Shown: positions 45,234-57,838, counted from the stretch's first letter. The stretch: 64,000 nt of DNA from Prunus persica (GCF_000346465.2 NC_034010.1:9478520-9542519), one strand, 5' to 3'. Translations and numbers: made by a program. Notes: generated by a model from the letters alone, not told the origin.

Positions 45234-46102
45234 GAGTGTGTATTTAATTTAGATTTTAAATGATTTTAAAAGAGCTATAAAGTTGATGGAGTTTAATTGA
45301 ATTTAATTGAGTTTGATTGAATTCTACAAACTTCACATAGATTTTGACTGAATTCGTGTATAGATTTTAACTGAGTTTGTTAGAGTTTTATTATATTGAT
45401 TTTAATGGAGTTTATAGTAGTAACAAAAACAAAGGGTTTAGGGGTGATGGTGGTATGATGTCGATGGCGGTCATGATGGTGGTTTGTGGATGACGGTGCG
45501 GGAGGTAGTAGTGGTGGAGGTGGGAGTGGTAGTGGTGGTGGAGGTGGCATCGGTGGTGGTGGTGACGACGGTGGGGTTGATAATGGTGGTGGTAGTGGTG
45601 GTGGCTGTTGTGGTGGAGATCGTGACGGTGGGGGTGATGGTGGGGCTAGTAGTGGGGGCGGTGCTGGTGCTGGGGGATGGCGGCAATGGAGGGTGGAGGT
45701 GACGGCGATGATGATGACTGTGTTGGTGGTGATGGCTGTGGTGATAGCTATGATAAAATGGTGGTAGTAGAAGTGGTGAAATTATATCTTGAGAATAAAA
45801 ATAATTTATCTATCAAAGTGTCTAGGGGAAAGCAAAGATTTGTCAATGTCTAAAATTAGTCTATAATAAAACGAAATTCACCACCTTTTGTATTTCCTTT
45901 AAAATCAATGAGTTTTTTATAGTACACCCAAACTTTTATTCTTTTAAAGTTGTGATTGAATACATCCAAATTTAAATAGAGTTTAAAAAGTCTGAATTGA
46001 ATACATAGAGAATTGTCTAGACTTCTATAAAATCATGATTGAATACACCTAAACTTTTAAACTTCCATAAAATCTTTTAAAATCTAAATTGAATACACCC
46101 CC
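45234..46102. mobile_element. PIF/Harbinger-like non-autonomous DNA transposon
   Basis: 869 bp absent from the paralogous spacers near 55050 and 58180. The ends are inverted repeats: GTGTATTTAATTTAGATTTT at left and GTGTATTCAATTTAGATTTT on the reverse of the right end, which starts GGGGG. The flanking triplets are TCA and TAA, which would be a TWA/TNA target duplication with one change; that and the GGGGGTGT end suggest PIF/Harbinger. It carries no transposase. The core is a GGT-rich repeat. Confidence 0.75.
45445..45775. repeat. GGT/GGC-rich imperfect trinucleotide repeat
   Basis: About 330 bp of GGTGGT with interspersed GAT, GAC and GGC. Any ORF here is a Gly/Val- or Thr-rich artefact. It lies in the middle of the PIF-like element. 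Confidence 0.9.
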
Positions 46103-46542
46103 TAAGACTCTCAATAAGCCTTGCTTTGCTAGTTCGTTACAATTCCTCAGTATTCTGATTTTCCAAAATCTTCCAATCCTAGTTTTGAAAAAGAAAAAAA
46201 AAAGGCCAAAACTCCTCAGTATCTATTTTCCTATTCATTTGATTGAGGAATCTGATTTATGTAAAAGTCGAAGCATCTGTGGGATTGAGGCTATCCTTTT
46301 CTTCACAGCTTGATGCTGATCTCTGTCTTGTTAAAGCTGAAATTCTTAACCTTCTAAATAAGTAAAATATTCTTTAAGTAGAGTGTTCTTTAGGGAAAAC
46401 CAATTTCCTCATGCGTCTATAAATTCGTTCATAACAGAGACAACAAACTATATGAGTCTTTAAACCTTGTTCAGTTTTCCTTAATTAAAATAAGCATTCT
46501 GCTCTTTACTTGTCTTGAGCGTACATACCAAAGGGTGAACTT
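46103..46542 (+). promoter_or_regulatory. Upstream region of copy B (spacer unit U) with TATA box
   Basis: Paralogous to 55050-55410 and 58175-58524. A TATAAAT at 46418-46424, about 125 bp before the ATG, is partly conserved in the C spacer (TTTATAATT near 58480). The leader TTGTCTTGAGCGTA just before the ATG is also shared with copy C. Probably the core promoter and 5' UTR of the CNL family. Confidence 0.6.
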
Positions 46543-49500
46543 ATGGCAGCTGAGTTTGTGCTTACTTTTGCTGCCCAGGGAGTACTGACCAAGGTCGTTG
46601 CACTCGCCACTGAGCAACTCAGTGTTGCTTGGGGATTCAAAGGAGAACTGGCCAAGCTCGAGAATTCATTATCCCTCATGCAAAACATCTTACGTGATGT
46701 TGAGGAGCAACCAACAGATCGGGGCCACACCGTCAAAGCTTGGGTGAAGAAACTTAAAGACATAGCACAAGATGCTGATGATGTGTTGGATGAATTCCAG
46801 TATGAAGTTCTTCGAAGTAAACTGGAGCTGCAAAACCACATGAAGAAAAAGGTACTCAACTTCTTTTCAATCTCCAATCCCATTGCTTTTCGCCTTAAAA
46901 TTGGGCGAAAAATTAAGAACATCAACCAACTTTTGGTTGATCTCAGGAGTGAGGCATCTTTGATTGGACTGGTTGCAAAACAAAAAGAGGCAACCACCCA
47001 AATTATGGGGAACAGAGAAACCGTCTCAAGTTTTGATGAGGATGAAAAGATTTTTGGAAGGGAGGAGCTGTTGTCAGATATAGTTAAGACTTTGATCAAC
47101 CCCAGCAATCATGAAAATCTTTCCGTTATGCCCATTGTGGGAATGGCAGGCCTTGGAAAGACAACTTTGGCCAAATCTGTATACAACGAACCAGAAATAG
47201 ATAAATCATTTGACAAAAAAATATGGGTGTGTGTATCTAACGATTTTGATGTCAATTCAATTTTAAGAAGGATCTTAGAAATACTTAACCCCACAAAGGC
47301 CAGGATAGAAAGTCGAGAGGCGTTGCTTAAAAACCTCAAAGAAGAGTTGGCAGGGAAGAGATATATTCTTGTACTTGATGACGTTTGGAATGAAGATCGT
47401 ACAAAATGGAGTAATTTGATGAGTTGTTTGTCAAAACTTGGTTCTCATGGAAGCACCGTGATTGTCACCACCCGTAGTGCCAACGTTGCATCAATTACGG
47501 AAACAAATCCTAATCTTAGGTGTAATTTGGACACTCTACAAGAAGATGAATGTTGGTCCATATTGAAGGATAAAGCATTTCCTAGTTATGGTAATGCTCC
47601 TATAACTGCACATCTGGAGACAATTGGAAGGCAAATTGCAAAAAGGTGCGGTGGTGTACCATTAGTGGCAAAGGTATGTAAACGTTATTTTAAAATCCTA
47701 TTTAGTTTGTACGTTATTAATAAAGCTCCAACTAACAAGTTACTAATTATTAGATTTTCTCTCATATCTCTCGCATGCATTTCGCTTCATCTAAACTATT
47801 GTAATAATATAATAGTTTCAAACAAGACACATTATAGCTATAGAATAAAGTTTAGCCAAGTCCTCAAAGAAAACTTTGTTGTGTCTCAAAACTCGCCAAC
47901 ATCACATCTCATATCTCATAAAAGATTTAGCCAAGTCCTCACCAAACTTGGCCTTTCAACAATAACTCTTCTCTTCACTCATCCACTACGCAGCCATACA
48001 AGTGTAATCCAAGTCCCTATACTAAAATTACGAAACCTAATTGACTGCACCCATCTTCAATTTCACAAATTTTCATGAGCAGCACCACCACAGACAAAAT
48101 TCCCTCACTAACAATATTCATGAGTTAGAAAATGCATCCCCCTCAAGACAACAAAATCACCTCTCAAATTCCTCGTGGATAGTGCGTCAATACTCGTGGT
48201 AGCTCTAGCTCCATATCGCCACCCACACTAATTAACTTGTTTATGATTACTTACGAATCTATGTCTGCAACGGTTGTTGCAACACCAATATCCCCCTCTT
48301 AGAAACAAACTTTGTCCCTCGCACATGGTCCCGTTCGTACCCTCACCATGCCAATGGGAACCAAGACTGCCAATCTTTCCAATGCTCAACATTGCAAAAT
48401 ACATCCAAAATTTATCAACCATAATCTTCAATGACTAGTTCACCCTTCATTTTTGAAGGCTATACATATCTTTTGCTTACTCCTCAAACCAAAGTTCTGA
48501 TACCATTTGTTAGCGAAAGCTATCACAAGAAACCCTTAAAAGCCCAAGCATACATATCCTAAATATGAGATTACAGGGTTCATCTTAAATTTGGCTATGC
48601 CCATGGGAGATGGTGATGAATCCGCTAATGGAGAAGAAATTTACAATTAAAAAGGAAATAACCTCTTTCACCATGCAAATTTGGCTATACCTAATTATTT
48701 ATTTTGATCATTAGCAATTTTACATATACATCCTAACTAACTGATGTACCAACAGGTTTTGGGAAGCATGTTGCGTTCTAGAACTATTAATGAATGGTTG
48801 TCAATTCAAGAAAGTAAAATATGGGAATTACCCGAAAGCGAGGATAGAATCATGTCAATTTTGAAGTTGAGTTTTGATAATTTGAAATCAGCATCTTTAA
48901 AACATTGTTTTGCATATTGCTCAATATTTATGAAAGATTTTGAAATTGAAAGGGAGAACTTGGTCCAACTGTGGGTGGCTGAAGGATTGCTGCACTCTTC
49001 AAGTAATCCAGATCTAGAGATGGAAGATATAGGGAATGCATATTTTAATATTCTATTGCAAAACTCCTTTTTTCAAGATGTTATAAAGGATGAATATGGA
49101 GTTGTTATAACATGCAAGATGCACGATCTTGTGCATGATCTTGCAGAACTAGTGTCAAAATATGACAGAGAAGACAAACCTGACATTCAACATATGGCAC
49201 AGACTCCTATCATACCACAAGGATTTTCAAAAAGCAATGTTGGGAAATTGCGGTCCTTATTTTCAAATGGTGAAGGCCTTAGCAATAGCTTGTCAAGTTT
49301 TAATGCTTTACGTGTGTTGAATTTATACAATGCTAAAATTGTGGAGTTGCCAAGCTCAATTGGCAGGTTGAAACACTTGAGGTATTTGGATGTTTCTGGA
49401 ACAAGAATCAAAGAACTTCCAAAATCTATTGGCAAGCTTTATAATCTGCAGACGTTAAGAATGTGTGATACATGGAATCTTGGAAGGTTTCCAAAGGAAA

Positions 49501-51557
49501 TGGAAAATCTGATCAACTTGAGGCATGTTTATTTCGACGAGGATAAGGAAGTTCCATTTGGGATGAGACGAATGACTCATCTACAGACATTACGTTACTT
49601 TACTTTGGATAGGAAAAGGAATCATGAAATTGGCGAGTTGGGTGGCTTAAACCAATTAAAAGGTGAACTAACTATCAGATCTTTGGAACAAGTGAGGGAC
49701 AAAGACGAAGCAGAGGAATCAAATTTAGGAGGGAAAGCAAATATACGAATTTTGACATTAGAGTGGGGGTCTTACAGCCCCAAAAACAACACGGAGAGTT
49801 ATGTACTAGAAGGCCTCCTACCGAACCCTAAGCTAGAAATCTTAAAGATTGAAAACTTCATGGGTGTTAAATTAGCATCATGGATGATGAGTGGTTTGTT
49901 GCTACTCAATTTGAAAGAGATTCGGTTATCCAACTGCAAGGAATGTGAAGAAGTCCCATCACTCGGCCATTTACCACATCTTAGGCATGTTGAATTCCGA
50001 GGTATGGATAAGCTTAAATGTGTGGGATTTGAGTTTTATGGTTATAACCATGTTTACGGTGGTGCAGCGGGTACGAGTACGAAAAGGATTGAGATGATGG
50101 CTGCTTTGTTTCCATCATTGAAAACGTTAAGTTTTTATGATTGCCCAGCTCTAATTGAATGGAAGGATGTCGATGTGATTATGCCAACAGATGAGAAAGC
50201 AGTTGTGTTTCCCTGCCTTGAGGAGTTGACTCTTTGGAAATGCAGGGATTTGAGAAATGCACCAAATCGTTTTCCATCTCTCCAGAAGTTGTTCATACAT
50301 GATAGTGACCACGTGATGCCAATAGAAAATATATGCAGTCAACTGACCACTCTCACTCACCTTATAATTCGTAAAGCCAAAGAGCTTAGTTGTCTGCCAG
50401 TAGGGATGCTAGAAAAGAACCAGAATCTTCGGTCACTACTTATTGGCGATTGTGAAAAGCTTAGCCATTTACCTGATGGGCTACACACACTTTGTCTTCT
50501 TGAGATATTGGAAATAGCTGATTGCCCTAAGCTAACATGCATTTCAATTCACAGTCTCACCTCCCTTCGGGGATTGCATATTGAAAATTGTGGTGGGTCA
50601 ATGAATCTACAGATGGTTGATAAGGAGTTTTCTTTAGATGACTTGACAAGTTATCAATGCAATGGGCTGAAAAGTATACTGATCAGTGGGCTACAGTCTT
50701 GTACCTCTCTACGTTGGGTACGTATCATAAATTGTCAAAATTTGAGGCATTTACCGGTGGATGGGCTACAAACCCTCGTCTCTCTTGAGGAGCTATACAT
50801 AGAGGATTGCACTAATCTAGAAGCTATTCCCAGTTTAGACAACCTCACATCCCTCTGTGAGTTATCTATTCGTGGTTGTGATGGACTCACAAGTCTACCG
50901 AGGGGGATTCAATCCCGCACATCTCTTAAAAAATTGACAATCAGTAAATGCCACAATTTGATCTCTCTGGCAGACGTCGATGTGTCCAGGTTGCAGTCTC
51001 TTTCCAATTTAGAAATATTTGATTGTCGGAAATTAAAATATTTGCCAACCGGGCTACGCTCTCTGAGTTTGGAAAGGATGAAAAGCGGTATGTTTTGGGA
51101 GGAGCTCGATTCTTTCCCTGATTTTGAGCTTCCATCACAAATCCGATGGTTAAAGATCTCAGGGTGGCCTAAGCTCAAATCTCTGCCTCAACAGATTCAA
51201 CACTTGACTACTTGTCTACAATATTTGTCTGTAAGGTCTTTCGACAGCATAGAGGCTTTTCCAGAGTGGTTGGGTAGCCTTACATCTCTTATCACCCTCC
51301 GTATTAAGGACTGTAAGAATCTGATGTATCTGCCTACCGTTGAAGTTATCCAACGCCTCACCAAATTAAGAGAACTAGACATTGATGGATGTCCCTGTCT
51401 AGCAGAAAGATGCGCCAAGGAGAGCGGCCCAGAATGGCACAAGATTTGGCACATCCCAGATATTATAGGTAATTGCTATTCTCAAATCAAATCATTCATT
51501 GTTTGTTCATTTCCCTTCCCTCACTTTTCTTTCTCTCGGATTAACTACCATAGTTGA
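46543..51557 (+). CDS. CNL disease resistance protein, copy B (intact, two exons)
   Basis: An intracellular immune receptor; the family detects pathogen effectors and triggers defence through nucleotide-dependent switching. Exons are 46543-47673 and 48756-51557 (AAG|GTATGT to CAACAG|GTT, phase 0), giving about 1310 aa. The CC (Rx_N) domain is at residues about 5-130 with DADDVLDEF near 77. NB-ARC has P-loop GMAGLGKTT at 200-208, kinase-2 VLDDVW with W282 (non-TIR type), [10 protein letters not shown] near 304 and GGVPLVAK at the exon end. Exon 2 has [24 protein letters not shown] and the MHD motif at 499-501. LRRs run from about 540 to the C-terminal [14 protein letters not shown] conserved GT donor at 51470 suggests that the last 28 residues may be intronic and the true C-terminus different. 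The only intact host gene here. Confidence 0.93.
47140..47161 (+). promoter_or_regulatory. Candidate miR482/2118 target site in the P-loop of copy B
   Basis: The 22 bases that encode GMAGLGK(T) differ at about three positions from the complement of a common miR482 form. P-loop targeting of CNL genes by this miRNA family is well established in dicots. The match is a prediction from memory of the consensus and is not proven here. Confidence 0.4.
47674..48755 (+). other. Intron 1 of copy B with LTR-element fragment
   Basis: 1082 bp bounded by GTATGT and CAACAG. The reverse strand of 48494-48508 reads AAATGGTATCAGAAC, a tRNA-iMet primer site like that of Copia/TRIM elements, next to TGTTAGCGAAAGC, which could be an LTR end. 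A decayed LTR fragment may therefore fill part of the intron. No complete element found. Confidence 0.6.
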
Positions 51558-52420
51558 CGGAGTTGACCAGTTTGAAGAATCGGAATCTTCAAGTCATGAT
51601 TCGACTGACTCAAATCCTCACCAAACTAGCACAGTTAGATGTTCATGTTTTCCCTCCTAATTGCTTCCACTTTCACATTAAAGCAAGAAGTGAGTCTACT
51701 CTTCTTCTCCAATTAATTACGTTACTCTCTGATCATCAGATTAGTCATTAAAATAGTTTTTAGAGCTTTCTTCTTAATTAATAATGTTTTTTCAGAACTT
51801 TGTACTTCGTATGTTGCTTTACTCACGACATCTATCATAATTTTAATTGCTATAAATTGTGTATTTTCAGAAGGCTTTTACTCGAATCGGAAGAACAAAT
51901 GAGGTGCAATAGGTGAAAACTTTATCCACGTTACCAAAATTCATGAGAATTATCCTAATAATGATTTTATACCTTCCATATGATTATAACAATTATATCA
52001 CTTCCTGGCTTCGTTTGTTCCAATTCTTGCTAAAAATCATTTTCATGTTGAATTATCCAAAAATTAATTGCACAGGCTTAGTTGAATCCATAGTTGTCTA
52101 TTGATATCATGTTACTGAATTGGAAGAACAAGTGATGAGCAATAGGTGCAGGTACTTCAGTTCAGTTCCCTTAAGTTCAGTTCAGTTCAGTTACTAGATA
52201 AGGATCTACTTGTAAATTAAATCTAGGTTCATATTGGAGTGCAATTTTCTAATGATGCCAATCTTATATTAGCTTGGTGGAAGGGGAAGTACATTTCCGA
52301 AGAGGTGCTTCAAGTTTCACATTGAAGTGCAACGTAAGTTTTTCAGGTTTCTCTTTTTCTTTACGTATGTTCTTCTTCGATTATATTTAACCAGTTTCCC
52401 TGATGCGATTTATTGTTACT
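51558..52420. other. Immediate 3' flank of copy B
   Basis: AT-rich. It contains acceptor-like TTTTTTCAG near 51795 and TATTTTCAG near 51871, and an exon-like block, conserved with copy A, ending GAAGTGCAAC|GTAAG near 52333. This is likely the spliced 3' end of the CNL transcript. A short TTCAG repeat lies at 52158-52190. Confidence 0.6.
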
Positions 52421-55050
52421 GCATAAAGTGTAGGCTCTCAGGAGGCTCTTATGCCCTGAAAATATATTTCAATATATGCCGGAGATCATATGAGATCACT
52501 TATGTTTAGCTTGTATGTAAATTTGCGTAGGTTTGACTTGTACGTATATTCACATAAACAGCTTCAATTCTTATCATTTTGTTCATGATTTGTCTCTTCT
52601 CTCCAGTCACATTTTCATTTAGTTAATTAAGTTTGTGGCTGTAAACATCTTTCTCAACTCAGCAGTTTCTTTGGTTTGCAATATCTAAGACTTCCTAGCC
52701 TCTTGGAAGAACAAAATTAATTGCTTTAAACACAAGGATTTGCTATCACAATCTTTTTGGAATAACACTTTTGAAATTGGAGGAAAATTATGTGTGTTAA
52801 GTACTGCGGAAGACAAATTACTACATACAGAACAGGGAACGATAATTCAGCTCTTGCATGATTTCGTGCCAACTTTTCATAGAAGAGTGAACAGAGGGAA
52901 TTCATTTTTGTTATACCTTTTTCTGCCTCCATTGTCTCATGTCCATATTTTATCATAAATGGAACATATATAGGGAAAATTGGATTATTCTATTTGATGG
53001 TTTCACCCATGTTGATTCTTGACGTTTTCGTTTCAGTTTTATCATACAAATTACAGTTTTTGTGTTCATACTTTAGATGATCAATAAATAGAAATTTATA
53101 TATATCCCAAATTTATATTTCTAGCATTAGTACTATAAACAAACACTATAACATGAGTTTTGCAGAAGAAAAAAAAACCCTAAATTAGCCAGCTGTCCCT
53201 TTTTTATATTTAATTGATGTGTGAAATTGTGAACAGAAGCTTTTAGTCCTTCGTTTCTCAAAATGGCTTTGTTTTTGTTGCTGTTGTCACTGCAACATCT
53301 GTTGTCTTCTGTTTCACAATGCAGGTTTCATATCAGTTGTTGAGACATGTAGTTTCTGGAAGTTGTTGATCTATTTTCCTCTTTCTTGTTTCTATGATTT
53401 AGGTCATGGACTCTTGCTTGGTTGCATATCACACAGAACAAAGGCCTCTGTTCCTAGAGTTTCAGGATGAACCTTCATCAATATTAGCTAGTCCTATTGA
53501 TAGCATGTGATTTACCAATGCTGTTGCAAGAATCAGGTAAAGGAATCTTCAGTTATAAGCTTTTTAGAATCATTTTCAAAGTTGAAGGTAATCTTGAACA
53601 TTTCTTGCTAATTAGTTTGTCTTGGTTTTATATTGATCGTGCAGAGTCGAGATTGAAGAAGAAACTCATGCATGGGATGTGCCTGTCATCTAAACTTATT
53701 GTTTTGGACAAGCAAATCGAGTTATATTCTTATGAGTTTTGCATCACAGGGTCAACTTGGTGCAGCTTAATTAAGACAAGCACTTCTCGTGGAGAAGACT
53801 TTTCCTAGCTAATCAAGCCATGCGTCCTGTCTCTTATAAAAAGAGAGAGTTTTAAGTCCCTTTAGAAGAGTGAAAGCCATGGCCACAATTTAGAGAGATC
53901 TAGTGAGTTTTTGATGTATTTGGGGAGAAATGGGATGAAAGAAGACAGATTAATTTAGTTTGGTTGCGAGAACCTACTTTTTCTTTTTTTGTCATATTCT
54001 TGTCCAAATTTAGTGAATTATCATTGGCATTGCCGGTGGATGTAGCCCAATTTTAGGTCAACCACGTTAAATATGGTGTTTCTTTCTCTATTTATATTTC
54101 AGTTCATCGTTCTCCTCCTATCATTACTTTTCCGGTGTTTGGTTTGTGGTGTAGGCCTAGAGAGTTAAATGTGGCAAATTCCTTGCTCTGCTTCGGGTTG
54201 ACACATCAAATGCGTAGTTGCATTGCCGTGTTTTTAGAATCACATCGATCTTCGATCCAGGTCCAAAACTATCAAATAGCTCATCGTGTATATATACAGT
54301 GCTGTGAGTCTCCATTTGGTTGCATTGGAGTTTGATTTGAAAACCTTTCTTGTAATAACAGAGATACTTTGTGAGAGAAGAGTTATTCATGTTTGTTGAT
54401 CTTTGTTCCCCTTCGGTTTGCAGTTTGCGTTATTAATCAATTGATTTCTTGGATATAGTAGTTAATGTCAAGCAAATTTTCTCACAGTTATAAGCAAATA
54501 TATAATAATAAATAAATATATAATACACACTAGGAAGGGCTGCAACTGATAAAAAATGAGTTGGAATGAGAAAAGCATAGATCCACCTTTTAATGTTGTA
54601 TGTTGCTTCAATTTGGATCAAAATCTACTTTTGATTATAAAAAAATATAATTTTTTAAAAAAAGCCCAAATGTTTAAAATGAACCCATGAACTACGAAGC
54701 GAACCCAGCTGAAACAAAGAGCAGTCTAAAACACAAGAGTGAACCAAATAGAGAGACAGATATGTCCCTCATCTGAGTAGAAGTAAGATTTGGGGGTTGC
54801 TATTGAGAAACAACGAAAGAGAGAGATACATATACAGAGACAGATCAGGAGAAAGTTGCATTTAGGTTGCTAACTTGCTCACCAAGTCGTCAGATTTCCT
54901 ATTTACGTAGGGTATTGTTTTGGGATTTTAGTTTCTTATTACTTCAGTCTAATTGTAACCCAAGTTATAAATAGGACTTTAGAGGGTAGTGTGGAAAACA
55001 TACCGATGGTGATGTGCTGAGGAAACAAGATTGTGGCTGTTGATTTCTAA
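52421..55050. repeat. Spacer unit D downstream of copy B
   Basis: The paralog of 42544-45233, with scattered indels. An extra AT-rich stretch lies at about 54450-54670. No coding gene supported; small ORFs differ between the two copies and are not conserved. Confidence 0.75.
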
Positions 55051-55410
55051 AGGTAAGCCTCTCAATAAGCCTTTGTTGTTCGTTACCTCCCCCAGTTATT
55101 ATGATTTTCCCAAATCTTCCAACTATCACCCTAGTTTTTAATGTAATAAGTATGCTCTGTTTCATGTGATTGAGGGAATTTGATTTTCTCATGTAAAAGT
55201 TGACGCATCTGGACGGTGGTGGAAGTGAATGGACTTTCCCCTTCCTGGGATGGGGCTATCCTGATAATATGTGTGATTTATCCCAAAGAAAAAGATCCAT
55301 TCTTTTCTTTACAGCTTGGTTTGGTGCTGATCTCTATCGTGTTAAAGTTGAAAGCTGAAATTCTTAACCTTCCAAATAAGTAAAGTGTTCTTTAAGTAGA
55401 GTGTTCTTTA
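55051..55410. repeat. Orphan spacer unit U (promoter side) without a gene
   Basis: Homologous to the upstream regions of copy B (46103-46395) and copy C (58175-58450); the phrase AGCTGAAATTCTTAACCTT is shared. Homology stops just before the position of the TATA box. No CNL coding sequence follows, and a second D unit begins at about 55465 instead. Confidence 0.75.
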
Positions 55411-55464
55411 CCTTCCATTTGGATGGAGGAAAATAACTCAGGATTTAGCTAAAAATCGGGAATT

Positions 55465-55795
55465 GAAATGGGATGAGGGGAGAGATTAATTCAGTTTCAC
55501 TGCGAGAGAACCTATTTGTTCTTTCTTGTCATATTCTTGTACTCTTTTGATTAAGTGAATTATCATTAGCATTGCCCGTAGACACCAATTTTGAGTGAAC
55601 CACTTAAATATATGCTTATTTCTGTGTATTTGCTTGAGATTTTATTTCTATTACTTTTCTTGCGTTTGGTTTGTGCCCTCGGACTAGAGAGCTACATGTG
55701 ACAAATTCCTTACTCTGCTTTTGCATTGATACATTAGATGTAACATGAATTTATTAAAAAACATTAACATTTGCAGTTTAAACTGAACCCATGGA
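55465..55795. repeat. Partial spacer unit D'
   Basis: This aligns with 53935-54240 and part of 54660-54700. It continues after two DNA transposons at 57848. Together with the U unit before it, it marks a missing gene copy. Confidence 0.7.
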
Positions 55796-56774
55796 CAATG
55801 GTAGACCCAGGAATTTTTATAGGCGTAGGCTAAATAATTTTTTTTTCATAGAGAAGATATATATTATAAGCCTTTTTTCTCTTGAAACAAAAATGTAAAT
55901 AAAATTTTATAAATCAAACAAAGTCACATTACAAGCAAATATAACACAAAGAAGTACAAAATTTAAATTAAATCCACATTTTTCAAGAATGAATAAATAG
56001 TTTTTCCTCTCTTTGCCGATCTATTATCATCATGTGATATGATATCCTATCAAGAAATACTAGACACCAAAAATCATATATGCTAATTAATAAAAGTTGC
56101 AAAAATAAAACATATATCAACAATCTCCAAAAGTTTTCACCCAAACCCTAATCATAAAAACTTAACAACAACAATTAAAATTGGAAATTGAATATATATA
56201 AAAGGAGAAAGACTTACCAAGATTGAAGAACCCACTAAAGATAGGTTAGTACAATTTTTTAGAGGAGGAGAGCTATTTCCTCTAGGCTCTCAAGGTTCAA
56301 ATATGGGGTTTTGGGTGGATAGAAGAAATTTTTTGATGTTTGCTCTCTATGGGTATAGCCCAATATTAGTACAATTAGAATAGCTCAAGTTGGTAGACTC
56401 TTAGCTTGAGTTCTGCTTCTAATCAAATTGATATATGTTTGGATTGATGTTTATTATTTCCTATATGCTTCAAGAGGAGTGGGCTTACTTTAAATAGAAG
56501 ATTGAGCTATTATTTACTTTACTTAGATTGGGCTACTATTAGTTTATTATATTAGTGATAAAAAAAAAAAAAAAAAAACAATGCAGGTGTGTGGGCTATA
56601 TTTATTTGGTGCAGTGGGTTAAATATTTATTGGAGTAGGAATAAGCTTGTAAAATTTAAACTATATTTAAGATTTTAGAAATCTTCCCCTAGGCTGGAGT
56701 AAACTATATTTAAGATTTTTGAAATCTTCCCCTAGGCTGGAGCCCACTCCAGCCTAGGCATAAGCCTGTCCTTG
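55796..56774. mobile_element. hAT-like non-autonomous DNA transposon
   Basis: 979 bp with a perfect 8 bp target duplication CCCATGGA (55788-55795 and 56775-56782), diagnostic of hAT size. The ends start CAATGGTAGACCC and, reversed, CAAGGACAGGC, so the terminal inverted repeats are weak. There is an internal A run at 56560-56578 and a 45-47 bp tandem duplication near 56659-56750. No transposase. Confidence 0.72.
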
Positions 56775-56789
56775 CCCATGGATTGCAAC

Positions 56790-57838
56790 CAAGGTCTAAA
56801 ATATCGATGATATCGGAAATATCGGTAGTCCAAAAATATGGAAATTTCGATGGAAATATCAAGATATTATCGATATCGATAAAAATTGAATTAAAACCAC
56901 GGAAATTGTAAGAAAAACTTGGAAATTTTTATTGAAACTTTGGAGAATGTTTATTTAGTCAATTATCTATGAGTTTATCACAAAAAATTAGAATGAAATG
57001 CATTGCATGATGGATTTAACTAATTTAAGTTGATTATACAGCAAGCGGGCAAACACTATGAGTGTAAAAAATATATAATAATTAATGAAAAAAGATTAAA
57101 TACACCGTAATCATTTATATATAATGATTTACTATAATATTTTACACTTTATACATTGCATGGTAAGATGCATGAGTGACTTAGTACCACATAGAGTTCC
57201 TACGAGGTTCAAAATTTTCACTGTCTTCATCATCTCTATGTGTAGAGTAAGTGTATTGTGAAGAGTAGTCATCAAATGATAAATCCCCAAAATAGTTTTG
57301 CATGTAATTGTTAACATACTTAGTACCACATAGAGTTCCTACGAGGTTCAAAATTTTCACTGTCTTCATCATCTCTATGTGTAGAGGAAGTGTATTGTGA
57401 AGAGTAGTCATCAAATGATAAATCCCCAAAATAGTTTTGCATGTAATTGTTAACATACCACCCATATAAATATAAATATTTTAGCATATTATCACAAAAA
57501 TATAAGTGATATGGTGTTTAAGGTGTTGGAGGAGTAAAATGGGAGGGGTTCATATCCCCTTTGTGCTTTTTTCTCCCCTTTTTCCCTTTTTTTTTTTTAA
57601 AAAACTTTTTTTTTCCTTCACATCGATATTTTCGATATTTTAGCGATATTACACCGATATTTTGACAAAATATTGCTGAAATGTGAGCGAAATTATCGAC
57701 ATCGATATTTTCCGATATTATCGTCGATATTGTCGATATTTATACGATATGTACATGGATATGCTCCGAAATATCCGTGATTCAAAAAAACCGAAATATC
57801 CTCGATATTTCTTCGATATTATCGATATTTCAGACTAT
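56790..57838. mobile_element. Mutator-like non-autonomous DNA transposon
   Basis: 1049 bp with a perfect 9 bp target duplication GATTGCAAC (56781-56789 and 57839-57847). The ends are imperfect inverted repeats rich in ATATCG (TCTAAAATATCGATGATATC at left; TCTGAAATATCGATAATATC reversed from the right). Removing this and the hAT-like element restores the sequence found at 54680. It holds a 139 bp direct duplication at 57181-57458. No transposase recognised. Confidence 0.82.
57181..57458. repeat. 139 bp tandem duplication inside the Mutator-like element
   Basis: Two nearly identical copies (57181-57319 and 57320-57458) with about one difference (AGAGTAAG against AGAGGAAG). On the minus strand both copies encode an acidic peptide (THRDDEDSENFEPRRNSMWY), perhaps the remnant of a transposase C-terminus. 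Not assigned. Confidence 0.88.

Noticed and set aside
45471..45767. Open frames coding Gly-, Val- or Thr-rich proteins
   Set aside because: They are translations of the GGT trinucleotide repeat in several frames and have no conserved features.
53497..53808. A 103-codon frame downstream of copy B as a gene
   Set aside because: The paralogous spacer near 43900-44200 does not keep the frame, so it is spliced or non-coding flank.
57132..57465. Overlapping 65- and 94-codon frames as a gene
   Set aside because: The length comes from a tandem duplication within a DNA transposon. Only a short transposase-like remnant is possible.
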